Positions 17,950 to 26,221 of a stretch of DNA of 64,000 nt are shown piece by piece. The first letter of the stretch is position 1. Every line of letters begins with the position of its first letter. Below the pieces are notes generated by a model that was not told where the DNA came from, ran no database searches, and saw only the letters and a list, made by a program, of their open reading frames with translations. The position numbers and the translations under genes were made by a program. Origin of the DNA: an uncultured Lachnospiraceae bacterium (GTDB taxonomy: Bacteria > Bacillota > Clostridia > Lachnospirales > Lachnospiraceae); contig CANQSA010000003.1 in the NCBI GenBank assembly GCA_947626415.1, positions 62,001-126,000 of the forward strand. The letters run 5' to 3'.

Positions 17950-18215
17950 TTTAACAATCCTGCTTTCGTTAATTTCTCTAAAAACAGATCCACGTCCTGT
18001 TCGCAGCGTTCTTTTGTCACATCGTAAGTATCCAGCAATACCTGTATCAGGTCTTCCCGATCACAGCCCTTTTGCAGCCGTTCAAATAAAAGTTCACCGG
18101 GCGCATTTAAATTGAGCATCCCGTTAAAGTCAACGACTTCGCTGCCGACCGGTACCACCACGCAATGGTCCGCAACCTTGCGCATCATAAAACCATCTTT
18201 AATCTGCATGGTCAA
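17946..18215 (-). CDS. PqqD-family peptide-binding protein (RiPP recognition element)
   Basis: This 89-residue protein is a stand-alone PqqD-like domain. A beta-rich first half (FMMRKVADHCVVVPVGSEVVDFNGMLNLNAPG) is followed by helices with LFERLQKGCDREDLIQVLLDTYDV and the closing DVDLFLEKLTKAGLL. PqqD domains bind leader peptides of ribosomally made peptides and hand them to modifying enzymes. In proteobacteria a PqqD relative is paired with an HprK-related kinase (the HPr-rel-A system). Here the HprK-like gene is six bases upstream and the peptidase overlaps downstream. Its ligand is unknown; the 56-residue peptide at 13595 is a candidate. Confidence 0.9.
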   Translation of the reverse strand: MTMQIKDGFMMRKVADHCVVVPVGSEVVDFNGMLNLNAPGELLFERLQKGCDREDLIQVLLDTYDVTKERCEQDVDLFLEKLTKAGLLK

Positions 18216-18221
18216 ATCCTC

Positions 18222-18977
18222 CTATCTGTTCAGAGTGTTCCAGGAAAGCAATACAGCTTCCTCACTGATATTACAATCCATATGATATATGGGAACTGTT
18301 TTAATGATCTGTTCTATCAGATCCAGCAGACGAAGCATCGTTTTCCCGTCCAGATTACGCTGGGTCTGTTCAAATACAGCGGAAACCGCTTCCTTGGGAG
18401 ACAGGCGCCTGATCTGATTTTCTGCTGCCTGCTCCAAAAACACGATGCCGGCAACCGGCGCCTTTCGGTTCACATTCAAATTGGTCTTTCCGCTCCATGG
18501 CGTCCCGTAGGCATAGAGGACATTCTCTTCCATCCGGACTGCAGGCTTATCATCATTTAAAATATAGGCACGTTCTTTAAAGTGCCGCAGCCATAAGCCG
18601 GTATGCGTGGATTTGCCGGTTCCGCTTTTTCCGGAAAACAGATAGGCTTTCCCGTCTACGACAATCGCGGAAGCATGCAGCAGCATTCCCTGATACGACA
18701 GCAGTTCCCGATAAAAGCAGGCGCCTGCAAGCATATATTCCACTTCATCACGCTGTTTTTCCACAGACCAGTCTTTAATGATCTCACTGTCCTTTCCGGC
18801 TTCCCGATAGTCGTCGATCATCTTCTGTGTCACTGTGATCCGAATCAGGGGACTGATCTCTGCATCCGCCTGTGCAAGCCGGTATTTTTCCAACTGTCCG
18901 ATACATCGGGGATGTGAAACTTCTGCCAGAACAGGCAGATCGGCAATCTTATATAAGCCCATACTGTTTTGCTCCAT
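18222..18977 (-). CDS. HPr kinase-like (HprK-related) P-loop protein
   Basis: The 251-residue product is like the C-terminal half of HPr kinase/phosphorylase. It has LLHASAIVVDGKAYLFSGK, the Walker A loop GKSGTGKST at about residues 118-126, then AYILNDDKPAV and YGTPWSGKTNLNVN. It lacks the N-terminal domain of true HprK and its gene is far from PTS genes, so it probably does not act on HPr. Relatives occur with PqqD-like proteins in lasso peptide loci (where a homologue phosphorylates the precursor C-terminus in the paeninodin pathway) and in exopolysaccharide loci. The target could be a peptide, which is inference. Confidence 0.88.
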   Translation of the reverse strand: MEQNSMGLYKIADLPVLAEVSHPRCIGQLEKYRLAQADAEISPLIRITVTQKMIDDYREAGKDSEIIKDWSVEKQRDEVEYMLAGACFYRELLSYQGMLLHASAIVVDGKAYLFSGKSGTGKSTHTGLWLRHFKERAYILNDDKPAVRMEENVLYAYGTPWSGKTNLNVNRKAPVAGIVFLEQAAENQIRRLSPKEAVSAVFEQTQRNLDGKTMLRLLDLIEQIIKTVPIYHMDCNISEEAVLLSWNTLNR

Positions 18978-18981
18978 ATGC

Positions 18982-19707
18982 TTAAGGATTCCGTTTTTCC
19001 TTCTGTTTGCTGCCGGAAGCGGCTTCTTCTGCCTTTCCGTAATAATTCCCGTAATAACCGCCGTAATGATTCTTAGTCTGAACCGTCACACGGTTTAAAA
19101 TAGCGCCCAGGATCTTGACCTGTGCCTGCTCCAACTGCTTTTTCACCCGATCTGCCAGTTTATAACTTACCATTTCATTTCCAATCAGTAAAATGGCCCC
19201 GTCGCATTTCTGAGCGACAATCGCCGCATCGATCACGGCACCTAAAGGCGGACAGTCGATCAGAACATAGTCAAACGCTTTTCTGGCAAATGCGATCAGC
19301 TTATCCATATTTTCATTGCCGAGAAGCGCGGAAGGGTTCGGCGCGACCGGGCCGGTAAATACGGCATACATATTTTCAATATTCGTCTCGCAGATAATAT
19401 CATCGATCTCGCACTGGTCGGACAGATATTCCGACAGACCGTTCGGGACACGGGTAGCCCGATAACGGCTGACAATCACAGACTTGCGGATATCCGCGTC
19501 AATAAACAGCACTCGTTTTCCGGTGCCTGCCATCGACTGTGCAATCCGGAAAACAGCGGTAGATTTTCCTTCTCCCGGAAGGCAGCTGGTGATTGAGATC
19601 ACTTTCGTATCTTTTCCGCAAAACTGAATATTGGTCCGCAGTGTATTATAGGCTTCTTTTCCCTGAAAGGAGAGCGGCTCTACGCCGCGAAATACGACTC
19701 GGTTCAT
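18982..19707 (-). CDS. CpsD/CapB-family bacterial tyrosine kinase
   Basis: The 241-residue cytoplasmic kinase has the BY-kinase signatures: Walker A TSCLPGEGKSTAV, Walker A' VLFIDADIRKS and Walker B YVLIDCPPLG. A C-terminal tyrosine cluster HYGGYYGNYYGK is the usual autophosphorylation site. It needs the membrane modulator, encoded just upstream, for activity. The cluster is removed by the PHP phosphatase of the same operon. In known systems this cycle controls chain length and export of exopolysaccharide. Gaps to its neighbours are only 4 and 12 bases, so it sits in one operon with the HprK-like and PqqD-like genes. Confidence 0.95.
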   Translation of the reverse strand: MNRVVFRGVEPLSFQGKEAYNTLRTNIQFCGKDTKVISITSCLPGEGKSTAVFRIAQSMAGTGKRVLFIDADIRKSVIVSRYRATRVPNGLSEYLSDQCEIDDIICETNIENMYAVFTGPVAPNPSALLGNENMDKLIAFARKAFDYVLIDCPPLGAVIDAAIVAQKCDGAILLIGNEMVSYKLADRVKKQLEQAQVKILGAILNRVTVQTKNHYGGYYGNYYGKAEEAASGSKQKEKRNP

Positions 19708-19719
19708 AGCTCTTTCCTC

Positions 19720-20439
19720 CTATTTCTTTTTCTTTCTGGCTTCTTTCGGATCTCCTTCGATCGGAATGCTGCCCAGTGTATTTAACTGCAGATATTTTTC
19801 AATATCATCGGTACTCTTGATTCTGTCGTCCAGTTTATAAACCAGTATAATGATGATACAGGTCAGCAAAAAGCCGATCAGCGCAGCGATCAGACAGTTT
19901 TTCTTCAGGCTGGGACTGGAAGCATATTGCGCGACCACGCCCTTCTGTACGATAGACGCCTGGTCAGCCTGCATAATTAAAGCCGTTTGGGAATTCGTTA
20001 CCTCCGCAAATTCATCGGCGATTTCCTTCGCGACTTCAGGATCGGGATCGGATGCCGTAATATTGATGATACGGGAGTTCTCCGGATTCGTCAGTGTAAC
20101 TTTATTGCACATCTCGTCATAACTGATATTTTCCATTTCCAGATTGTTAATAACCGTCTCCACGATCGGCCTGGATTTGATCAGCACCATAAAATCGTCT
20201 GTCAACTGAGATCCGACCTGCAGATCTGCGATCGACGTTATGGTCGTTGTCTTAGACAAGACATAAATGGTCGATGTGGATTCATAGACCGGTGTAATAA
20301 AAAGTTCCGTAACTACGCCTGCGCCGGCCCCGAATATCAGAGCGACCAAAATGATCAGCCAGACTTTTCTCAGCAGGACATACAGCAGTTCCTGCAGATT
20401 GATTTCGATTGATTCGTCTTTCACCTGATTTGTTTCCAT
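19720..20439 (-). CDS. Wzz/CpsC-type chain-length modulator and kinase activator
   Basis: This 239-residue protein has the Wzz topology: a cytoplasmic start (IEINLQELLYVLLRKVW), a first membrane segment at about residues 30-52, an extracellular domain with TPVYESTSTIYV and a second segment near 185-205 (CLIAALIGFLLTCIIIILV). The short tail KSTDDIEKYLQLNTLGSIP would contact and activate the CpsD kinase. The family sets polysaccharide chain length. No Wzx, Wzy or glycosyltransferase gene is present in the window, so its polymer is unknown. Confidence 0.94.
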   Translation of the reverse strand: METNQVKDESIEINLQELLYVLLRKVWLIILVALIFGAGAGVVTELFITPVYESTSTIYVLSKTTTITSIADLQVGSQLTDDFMVLIKSRPIVETVINNLEMENISYDEMCNKVTLTNPENSRIINITASDPDPEVAKEIADEFAEVTNSQTALIMQADQASIVQKGVVAQYASSPSLKKNCLIAALIGFLLTCIIIILVYKLDDRIKSTDDIEKYLQLNTLGSIPIEGDPKEARKKKK

Positions 20440-20458
20440 GAATCTTTACTCCTTTTTA

Positions 20459-21271
20459 TCAGAATGTTTGAATAGGGCCGCACAGCAATCGATCTCTGTA
20501 CTGCGCGCTGCACACTTTACAGATATATTCCGTCATTTCTTTCGTATCTGCTTTCCTGTTATCCGTATTATGGGCGTCTGTCCCCAGATAATCCGCCCTG
20601 CCGTCCCGGATCAGCTTTCTGGCCGTTTTGGTAAACTGCGCCTGATATCCGTTTTTCAGGCCGGCGGCATTGATCTGGAACTGCGCTCCCGCTTCCTTCA
20701 GCTCCTGATAACCATTTTGCGCCTCGATCTCCCGATAACGCTCCACATGGGCAAGGATCGGAATATATCCGTACAGCGTCAGGCGTTTAACGGCATCATA
20801 AATGAGCGAATACGCTTCTCCCGGCGCGAATTCTATCAGGACCGTATGATCCATCATCCCTGCAACCCCTTCGGGCATCATCATGATCTCTCCCGCATCC
20901 AGACCGTCAATCACGGATGGAGAATAAAAAATCTCATTTCCCAGGTAAATCTTCAGGTCCGAGAACTCGTCCGCGACTGCCGCCTGCAGCATAGTCAAAC
21001 GCTCCTGCAGCGTTTTCACGGAAGAATTCTGTTTCCCCGGCGTATAATGCGGCGTTGCAACGATCTGCCGGATTCCTTCCCCATAAGCCTGCCGGACCAT
21101 ATCGACTGCCATATGCAGATCTTTGGCGCCATCGTCTACTCCGGGCAGAATATGACTGTGAATATCATAACGCATACAAAATGCGCTCTCATGGGAATCT
21201 CCCGCCTCTTTTTCCTGTTCTTTTTTGGAATTGGAAAGACGCTGTAAAAAGCCGGTTTTTAGAAATGCCAT
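20459..21271 (-). CDS. CpsB/YwqE-type PHP tyrosine phosphatase
   Basis: The product removes phosphate from the CpsD tyrosine tail. PHP metal motifs are DIHSHILPGVDDGAK, VATPHYTP, AHVERY and GTDAHN. The frame extends to 21319, but I start at ATG 21269-21271 because GGGGGAAC lies just ahead, giving 270 residues. The first 40 residues (FLQRLSNSKKEQEKEA) are a charged extension not usual in the family. It is the first gene of the six-gene operon. Confidence 0.93.
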   Translation of the reverse strand: MAFLKTGFLQRLSNSKKEQEKEAGDSHESAFCMRYDIHSHILPGVDDGAKDLHMAVDMVRQAYGEGIRQIVATPHYTPGKQNSSVKTLQERLTMLQAAVADEFSDLKIYLGNEIFYSPSVIDGLDAGEIMMMPEGVAGMMDHTVLIEFAPGEAYSLIYDAVKRLTLYGYIPILAHVERYREIEAQNGYQELKEAGAQFQINAAGLKNGYQAQFTKTARKLIRDGRADYLGTDAHNTDNRKADTKEMTEYICKVCSAQYRDRLLCGPIQTF

Positions 21272-21309
21272 CGTTCCCCCATATCTATCACTCGTTTTAA
21301 TCCAAAGAA

Positions 21310-21338
21310 AATATATCACAAAACGCCTGTTTTCGCAA
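21310..21338 (-). promoter_or_regulatory. Promoter of the cps-HprK-PqqD-peptidase operon
   Basis: TTGCGA (21333-21338), 17 bases and TATATT (21310-21315) on the minus strand, about 40 bases ahead of the phosphatase start. Confidence 0.7.
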
Positions 21339-21364
21339 CTATTACTTTTTATTCCGAAATATGC

Positions 21365-21407
21365 CGAAATTGAAAAGAGCTGTCATAAATCTCTTACGAC
21401 AGCTCTT
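21365..21407 (-). terminator. Terminator after pckA
   Basis: A ten-bp stem (21375-21384 with 21398-21407) is followed on the minus strand by TTTTCAATTT. It separates pckA from the cps-type operon. Confidence 0.75.
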
Positions 21408-21421
21408 GAAAAAACAGGATC

Positions 21422-23011
21422 TTATTTTGCCTTCGGACCGGCGTTCGTGATCTCAGCAGGCATGTTCGGATACTTCTTTGCGAAGTTCTCTTCAAACATC
21501 TTAGCCAGCTTATTCGCCTGTGCGTCATAAGCAGCCTTATCTGCCCACATGCCGCGCGCATCCAGCTTCTCGTCCGGAACACCCGGGCAGCTTACCGGAT
21601 AGTCCACATTGAAAATATCATGATGCTTAAACTCGATATTATCAAAGGAACCGTTCAGTGCAGCGGTTACCATAGCACGGGTATAAGACAGTTTCATACG
21701 TTTTGCACCGTCAGCAGCGCTTCCGCCTGCCCACCCGGTATTTACCAGATAAACCTTTGTGCCGTACTTCTCCAGCTTCTCGCCCAGCATCTCTGCGTAT
21801 ACGGACGGATCCATCGGCATGAACGGCTCGCCAAACAGAGTGGAGAATGTAGGCTGCGGCTCGGTTACGCCGCGCTCGGTACCTGCCAGCTTAGAGGTAA
21901 AGCCGGTAACAAAATGATACATTGCCGCATCTTTATCCAGACGGCTGATCGGAGGAAGTACGCCGAATGCATCTGCCGTTAAGAAAACGACAACCTTCGG
22001 GATTCCGCCTTCACCTGGGATCTGCGCGTTGTTGATATAATCTACCGGATAGCCGACACGGGTATTCTCAGTCAGGCTTCCGTCATAGAAATCGAATTCA
22101 CGGGTTTCCGGATCCATTACCACGTTCTCAACCAGAGAACCGAACTTGATGGCATTGTAGATGTCCGGCTCATTTTCTGCGGACAGGTTGATACATTTTG
22201 CGTAGCAGCCGCCTTCAAAGTTAAATACGCCATCCGGGGACCAGCCATGCTCATCATCACCGATCAGTTTTCTCGCAGGATCTGCAGACAGAGTCGTCTT
22301 ACCGGTTCCGGACAGACCGAAGAATACGGCAGTCTCACCGGTTTCCGGATCCATGTTCGCGGAACAGTGCATCGGCAGAACGTTCTTCTTGGTCATAACA
22401 TAATTCATGGTAGAGAATACGCTCTTCTTGATCTCGCCTGCATACTGGGAACCGCAGACTACGATCATATGCGCTTCATAATCGATCATAATGGCGGCTT
22501 CACTGTGTACGCCGTCTACTTCCGGATCACACTTAAAACCTGGTGCTACCAGCATGGTATAATCCGGCTCGCCGTAATCGGCAAGCTCTTCCGCGGTCGG
22601 ACGGATCAGCAGCTGATGAATGAACATATTCTGGCTTGCCAGTTCGTTAATGATACGGAACTTCTGGGTATATTTCTTATCTGCGCCTGCGAAGCCGTCA
22701 AATAAGAAGATCTCACGGCCCTGCAGATATGCGGCTACCTTAGCCTTGATCGCATTGAACTTCTCCCGGCTGATCGGAACATTCACGCTGCCCCAGGCGA
22801 TCTCATCATGGATCGTCTCTGTATCAACGATGAATTTATCCTTAGGGGAACGTCCGGTATATTTACCGGTTGTAACAACCAAAGCGCCGGTATTGCTCAA
22901 TGTACCCTCGCCGCGGCGAAGCGCAGCCTCTGTCAGCTGTGCGGGGGTCAGATTGCGGTAAACCGCCTTCGGGCCGATAATGCCTAACTTTTCAATTCCA
23001 TATGTCTCCAT
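21422..23011 (-). CDS. pckA: Phosphoenolpyruvate carboxykinase (ATP)
   Basis: The 529-residue enzyme has the normal length for ATP-type PEP carboxykinase, which interconverts oxaloacetate and PEP. The kinase-1a loop is GLSGTGKTTLSADP, the metal and phosphate region is DDEHGWSPDGVFNFEGGCYAK, and substrate residues are in YTGRSPKDKFIVD. In gut anaerobes it often runs toward oxaloacetate to make ATP and feed succinate. It has its own promoter and terminator, and GGAGGTAAC precedes the ATG. A small hairpin (GATCGG-CAGGA-CCGATC) lies in the leader. Confidence 0.97.
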   Translation of the reverse strand: METYGIEKLGIIGPKAVYRNLTPAQLTEAALRRGEGTLSNTGALVVTTGKYTGRSPKDKFIVDTETIHDEIAWGSVNVPISREKFNAIKAKVAAYLQGREIFLFDGFAGADKKYTQKFRIINELASQNMFIHQLLIRPTAEELADYGEPDYTMLVAPGFKCDPEVDGVHSEAAIMIDYEAHMIVVCGSQYAGEIKKSVFSTMNYVMTKKNVLPMHCSANMDPETGETAVFFGLSGTGKTTLSADPARKLIGDDEHGWSPDGVFNFEGGCYAKCINLSAENEPDIYNAIKFGSLVENVVMDPETREFDFYDGSLTENTRVGYPVDYINNAQIPGEGGIPKVVVFLTADAFGVLPPISRLDKDAAMYHFVTGFTSKLAGTERGVTEPQPTFSTLFGEPFMPMDPSVYAEMLGEKLEKYGTKVYLVNTGWAGGSAADGAKRMKLSYTRAMVTAALNGSFDNIEFKHHDIFNVDYPVSCPGVPDEKLDARGMWADKAAYDAQANKLAKMFEENFAKKYPNMPAEITNAGPKAK

Positions 23012-23091
23012 ATTTAGTTACCTCCATTTCAAAAATGATGTTTGCGGATCGGTCCTGCCGATCATGCATAATAGAAAAACTAGCTTTCGCT

Positions 23092-23120
23092 ATTATCGCA
23101 TTATTTCCTGTCCTTGTCAA
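23092..23120 (-). promoter_or_regulatory. Promoter of pckA
   Basis: TTGACA (23115-23120), 17 bases and GATAAT (23092-23097) on the minus strand, with a leader of about 75 bases. Confidence 0.82.
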
Positions 23121-23161
23121 TATTGCAGATTGCATAAATTTTACAAATTACGCGCTCCCGC

Positions 23162-25567
23162 CTATACACCGAATACTTCTCTGGCAATATCCACGGACAT
23201 TTTCGCGTCTTTGGAATAGTAATCGGCCCCGATCTGTTTCGCGTACTCCGGCGTCAGCACGGCGCCTCCTACCATCACTTTACAGGTAAGTCCCTCTTCC
23301 CGAAGCAGGGCGATCGTCTTCTCCATGGAAACCAGCGTCGTTGTCATCAGAGCCGACAGCCCAACCAGCTTCACCTGATGTTCTTTTACCGCATTGACCA
23401 CTGCTTCATAAGGCACGTCTTTTCCCAGATCGATCACCTGATATCCGTAGTTTTCCAACAAAACCTTGACAATATTCTTGCCGATATCATGAATATCTCC
23501 TTTGACAGTGGCAAGGACGATCTTTCCCTTATTCACCGGAGCCGCATCGTTTTTGGTCAGATACGCCCTGATTTCCGCAAACGCGGCTTTGGCGGCCTCG
23601 GCGGAAAGGATCAGCTGCGGCAGGAAAACCGTTCCGGCTTCAAAGCGTTTCCCGACTTCATCTAACGCCGGAATCAGCATCTGGTTGACGATCTCCATGG
23701 CATCCGTCGTTTCCAGCAGTTTCCCTGTGATTGCCGCGCTTTCTTCTTTCAGGCCGTTATCAATGGCATAGAAAATATCCTTTTCCTCTGTTTTCTTTTC
23801 CGCAGCAGTTCCGGCAGCGGCGGTTCCTTTTGCCGTCATGGTACCGGTTACCGTAATCTCTTTATAGGCGTCAATAAACGCTTTCGCGTCCCGGTCGATA
23901 TTGGCAAGCAGCCGATAACTGCGGACGGCGCCCATCATCATGGCGGCATTGGGATTGATGATCGGCAGATCCAGACCTGCCGCCAGCGCCATGGCAAGAA
24001 AATTCTGATTGATCAGTTCCCGATTGGGCAGTCCGAACGAAATATTGGACACGCCCAGAACGGTCTTTAAGCCCAGTTCTGTTTTTACCCGGTTTAAGGC
24101 TTTGACCGTTTCCATGACCGCCGCCTGTTCCGCGGACGCAGTCAGTGTCAGACAGTCGATATAAACATCTTCCCTGGGAATCCCGATGGCTGCTGCCGCG
24201 TTCAGGATCCGTTCGGCGATCGCAAACCTTTCTTCTGCCGTCCGGGGAATTCCGCCCTCATCCAGCGTCAGCCCAACTACAGCCGCGCCATACTTCTTTA
24301 CAAGCGGCAGCACAGTCTCCAGAGATTTTTGCTCTCCATTGACAGAATTGACGATCGGCTTCCCGTTATAGTGCCGCAGCGCCGCTTCCAGCACCTCCGG
24401 TATGGTGGAATCGATCTGCAGCGGTACATCCAGAATACTCTGCAGCTGTAAAACCGTCTCTACCATCGTCGCCCGCTCGTCAATTCCCGGCAGTCCCACA
24501 TTTACATCCAGAATCTCCGCGCCGCCGTTTACCTGTTCGATCCCCTGATTCAGAATATAGCTCATATCGTGGTTCAGCAGCGCTTCTTTCAGGCGTTTCT
24601 TCCCGGTCGGATTGATCCGTTCTCCGATGACCCGAGGACCGTCGATCACTACCGTATGGGAAGGGGAACAGACAGCCGCCCGTGCAGCCGGCCGATTCGG
24701 CTGACAGCTGTATCTGGCGAGCATATCCCGCAAAGCCGAAATATAAGCAGGCGTTGTACCGCAGCAGCCGCCGAAGAGCTTCACACCAAGTGTCACACAT
24801 TCCTCCATATATGCCGCAAATTCCTCCGGCGTGACATTATAGGTATTCGTCTGCGGATCCGGAAGTCCGGCGTTTGGCTTTAAAATAATCGGAACCCGGC
24901 ACCACTCCGCCAATTCCTCCACAATGGGTTTCATCTCCTTCGGACCCAGCGAACAGTTAAATCCGATCGCGTCTGCTCCCAGTCCCTGCAGCGTCAGCGC
25001 CATAGCGGACACGGAAACGCCCGTAAAGGTCCGGCGGTTTTCTTCAAAGGTCATAGTACAAAGCACAGGTTTTTCCGAATGCTCCTTCGCAGCCAGAAGA
25101 GCGGCCTTGGCTTCCAGCAGATCTGTCATGGTTTCGATCACGATCAGATCCGCGTCTGCTCCGGCTTCCACTTCTTCCGCAAACATATCATAGGCTTCTT
25201 CAAAGCTCAGGCTGCCTGACGGAGCCAGCATCTGTCCGATGGGGCCGATATCCAGCGCCACCAGACATTGGCTGCCCTCGCAGGCGCGTCTGGCATTGGC
25301 AACCGCAGTCCGGATCAATGTTTTCACATCATATCTGCTTTCCGCCATTTTATAGCGATTCGCGCCAAAGGTATTGGCATAGATGATCTGACTGCCGGCT
25401 TCTATATACTGTTTATGAATCCGCACGAGCAGTTCCGGATCTGTCACAGAGAGTTCTTCGGGAATCCCGCCCAGCTGCAACCCGGACGCCTGCAGCATCG
25501 TACCCATGGCACCGTCCAGTAAAATAAATTCATTTTCCTTCAGTAATTCAGAAAACACAACGTTCAC
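23162..25567 (-). CDS. metH: Cobalamin-dependent methionine synthase, without activation domain
   Basis: This 801-residue protein transfers the methyl group of methyltetrahydrofolate to homocysteine through cobalamin. The homocysteine domain (about 1-290) has its zinc cysteines in GFNCSLGP and FGGCCGTTPAY. The pterin-binding domain follows (about 305-570, GERINPTGKKRLKEAL, VNVGLPGIDE). The cap (about 590-680) and the B12 domain complete it, with the cobalt ligand His in GDIHDIGKNIV. The long E. coli form has a C-terminal AdoMet domain; here that domain is the separate upstream gene, which overlaps by 20 bases. A low-complexity Ala/Thr/Glu linker (AKGTAAAGTAAEKKTEEK) joins pterin and cap domains. 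Confidence 0.96.
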   Translation of the reverse strand: MNVVFSELLKENEFILLDGAMGTMLQASGLQLGGIPEELSVTDPELLVRIHKQYIEAGSQIIYANTFGANRYKMAESRYDVKTLIRTAVANARRACEGSQCLVALDIGPIGQMLAPSGSLSFEEAYDMFAEEVEAGADADLIVIETMTDLLEAKAALLAAKEHSEKPVLCTMTFEENRRTFTGVSVSAMALTLQGLGADAIGFNCSLGPKEMKPIVEELAEWCRVPIILKPNAGLPDPQTNTYNVTPEEFAAYMEECVTLGVKLFGGCCGTTPAYISALRDMLARYSCQPNRPAARAAVCSPSHTVVIDGPRVIGERINPTGKKRLKEALLNHDMSYILNQGIEQVNGGAEILDVNVGLPGIDERATMVETVLQLQSILDVPLQIDSTIPEVLEAALRHYNGKPIVNSVNGEQKSLETVLPLVKKYGAAVVGLTLDEGGIPRTAEERFAIAERILNAAAAIGIPREDVYIDCLTLTASAEQAAVMETVKALNRVKTELGLKTVLGVSNISFGLPNRELINQNFLAMALAAGLDLPIINPNAAMMMGAVRSYRLLANIDRDAKAFIDAYKEITVTGTMTAKGTAAAGTAAEKKTEEKDIFYAIDNGLKEESAAITGKLLETTDAMEIVNQMLIPALDEVGKRFEAGTVFLPQLILSAEAAKAAFAEIRAYLTKNDAAPVNKGKIVLATVKGDIHDIGKNIVKVLLENYGYQVIDLGKDVPYEAVVNAVKEHQVKLVGLSALMTTTLVSMEKTIALLREEGLTCKVMVGGAVLTPEYAKQIGADYYSKDAKMSVDIAREVFGV

Positions 25568-26195
25568 CCCGCTTTCGGAATGCGCAGCGGTCCTTTAAAT
25601 TACAGCACTGGCACCCTTTTTTTTCTTGTGTGACCGGCTTTTTGGACAAACCGATGATGCAGGTCACGGTTTTTCTCGGCAGCAGGATATTGCTGTCCGT
25701 CAGCGTAACCCCCAACTGTCTGGACGCATCTGTCAGGCGCAGAAACTCCGGCTGATAGGACAGCGGGAAGTCTCCATATCCTACCCCAAACCGCCAAGTC
25801 ATATACCATTCCGGCATTTCCGAATGGATCGTCTGCTCCGCCTGCTCACAGACCTGTTCTACCGCTACACTTGCCAGCGTATCGTACAGAAACGCCGCGC
25901 TCATTTCCGTCAGTTCTGCCTGTCGGATCAGGCGGTCTGCTGCTCCGCCGACTGTCGCACATAAAAAAATCACCTTTTCACAGCCCTTCAGGTGCTCCTT
26001 AATGCTGTTCCCAGGCAGATCCAAAGCCTTATATTCAAATATCTTATATGTATAGGCAGGCTTTAAAACAGGAAGAAGGCGGGATTCACAGGCGTTAAGC
26101 TCCCGCAGGATCCTGTCTTCTGCCGCTGCGCCGCGCATTCCCATATAGCGCAGCGCTTCTTCCTGATTCAATCGCTTTATGGTTACCGGATACAT
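25548..26195 (-). CDS. Methionine synthase activation-domain protein
   Basis: The 215 residues correspond to the AdoMet-binding reactivation domain normally at the end of MetH. The motif RFGVGYGDFPLSYQPEFL matches the family signature for AdoMet binding. The C-terminus carries five Cys (GCQCCNLKDRCAFRKRGERC), a pattern seen in the short clostridial form and perhaps a metal site. The protein would reduce and methylate oxidised cobalamin on MetH in trans. It sits between metF and metH, overlapping metH by 20 bases, so the three work as one pathway. Confidence 0.92.
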   Translation of the reverse strand: MYPVTIKRLNQEEALRYMGMRGAAAEDRILRELNACESRLLPVLKPAYTYKIFEYKALDLPGNSIKEHLKGCEKVIFLCATVGGAADRLIRQAELTEMSAAFLYDTLASVAVEQVCEQAEQTIHSEMPEWYMTWRFGVGYGDFPLSYQPEFLRLTDASRQLGVTLTDSNILLPRKTVTCIIGLSKKPVTQEKKGCQCCNLKDRCAFRKRGERCVF

Positions 26196-26221
26196 AAATT
26201 CCTCCAGTTCCGCTTTTCCAG

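Noticed and set aside
17488..21271. Complete capsule biosynthesis cluster
   Set aside because: Only regulatory genes (phosphatase, Wzz, kinase) are present; no glycosyltransferase, flippase or polymerase.
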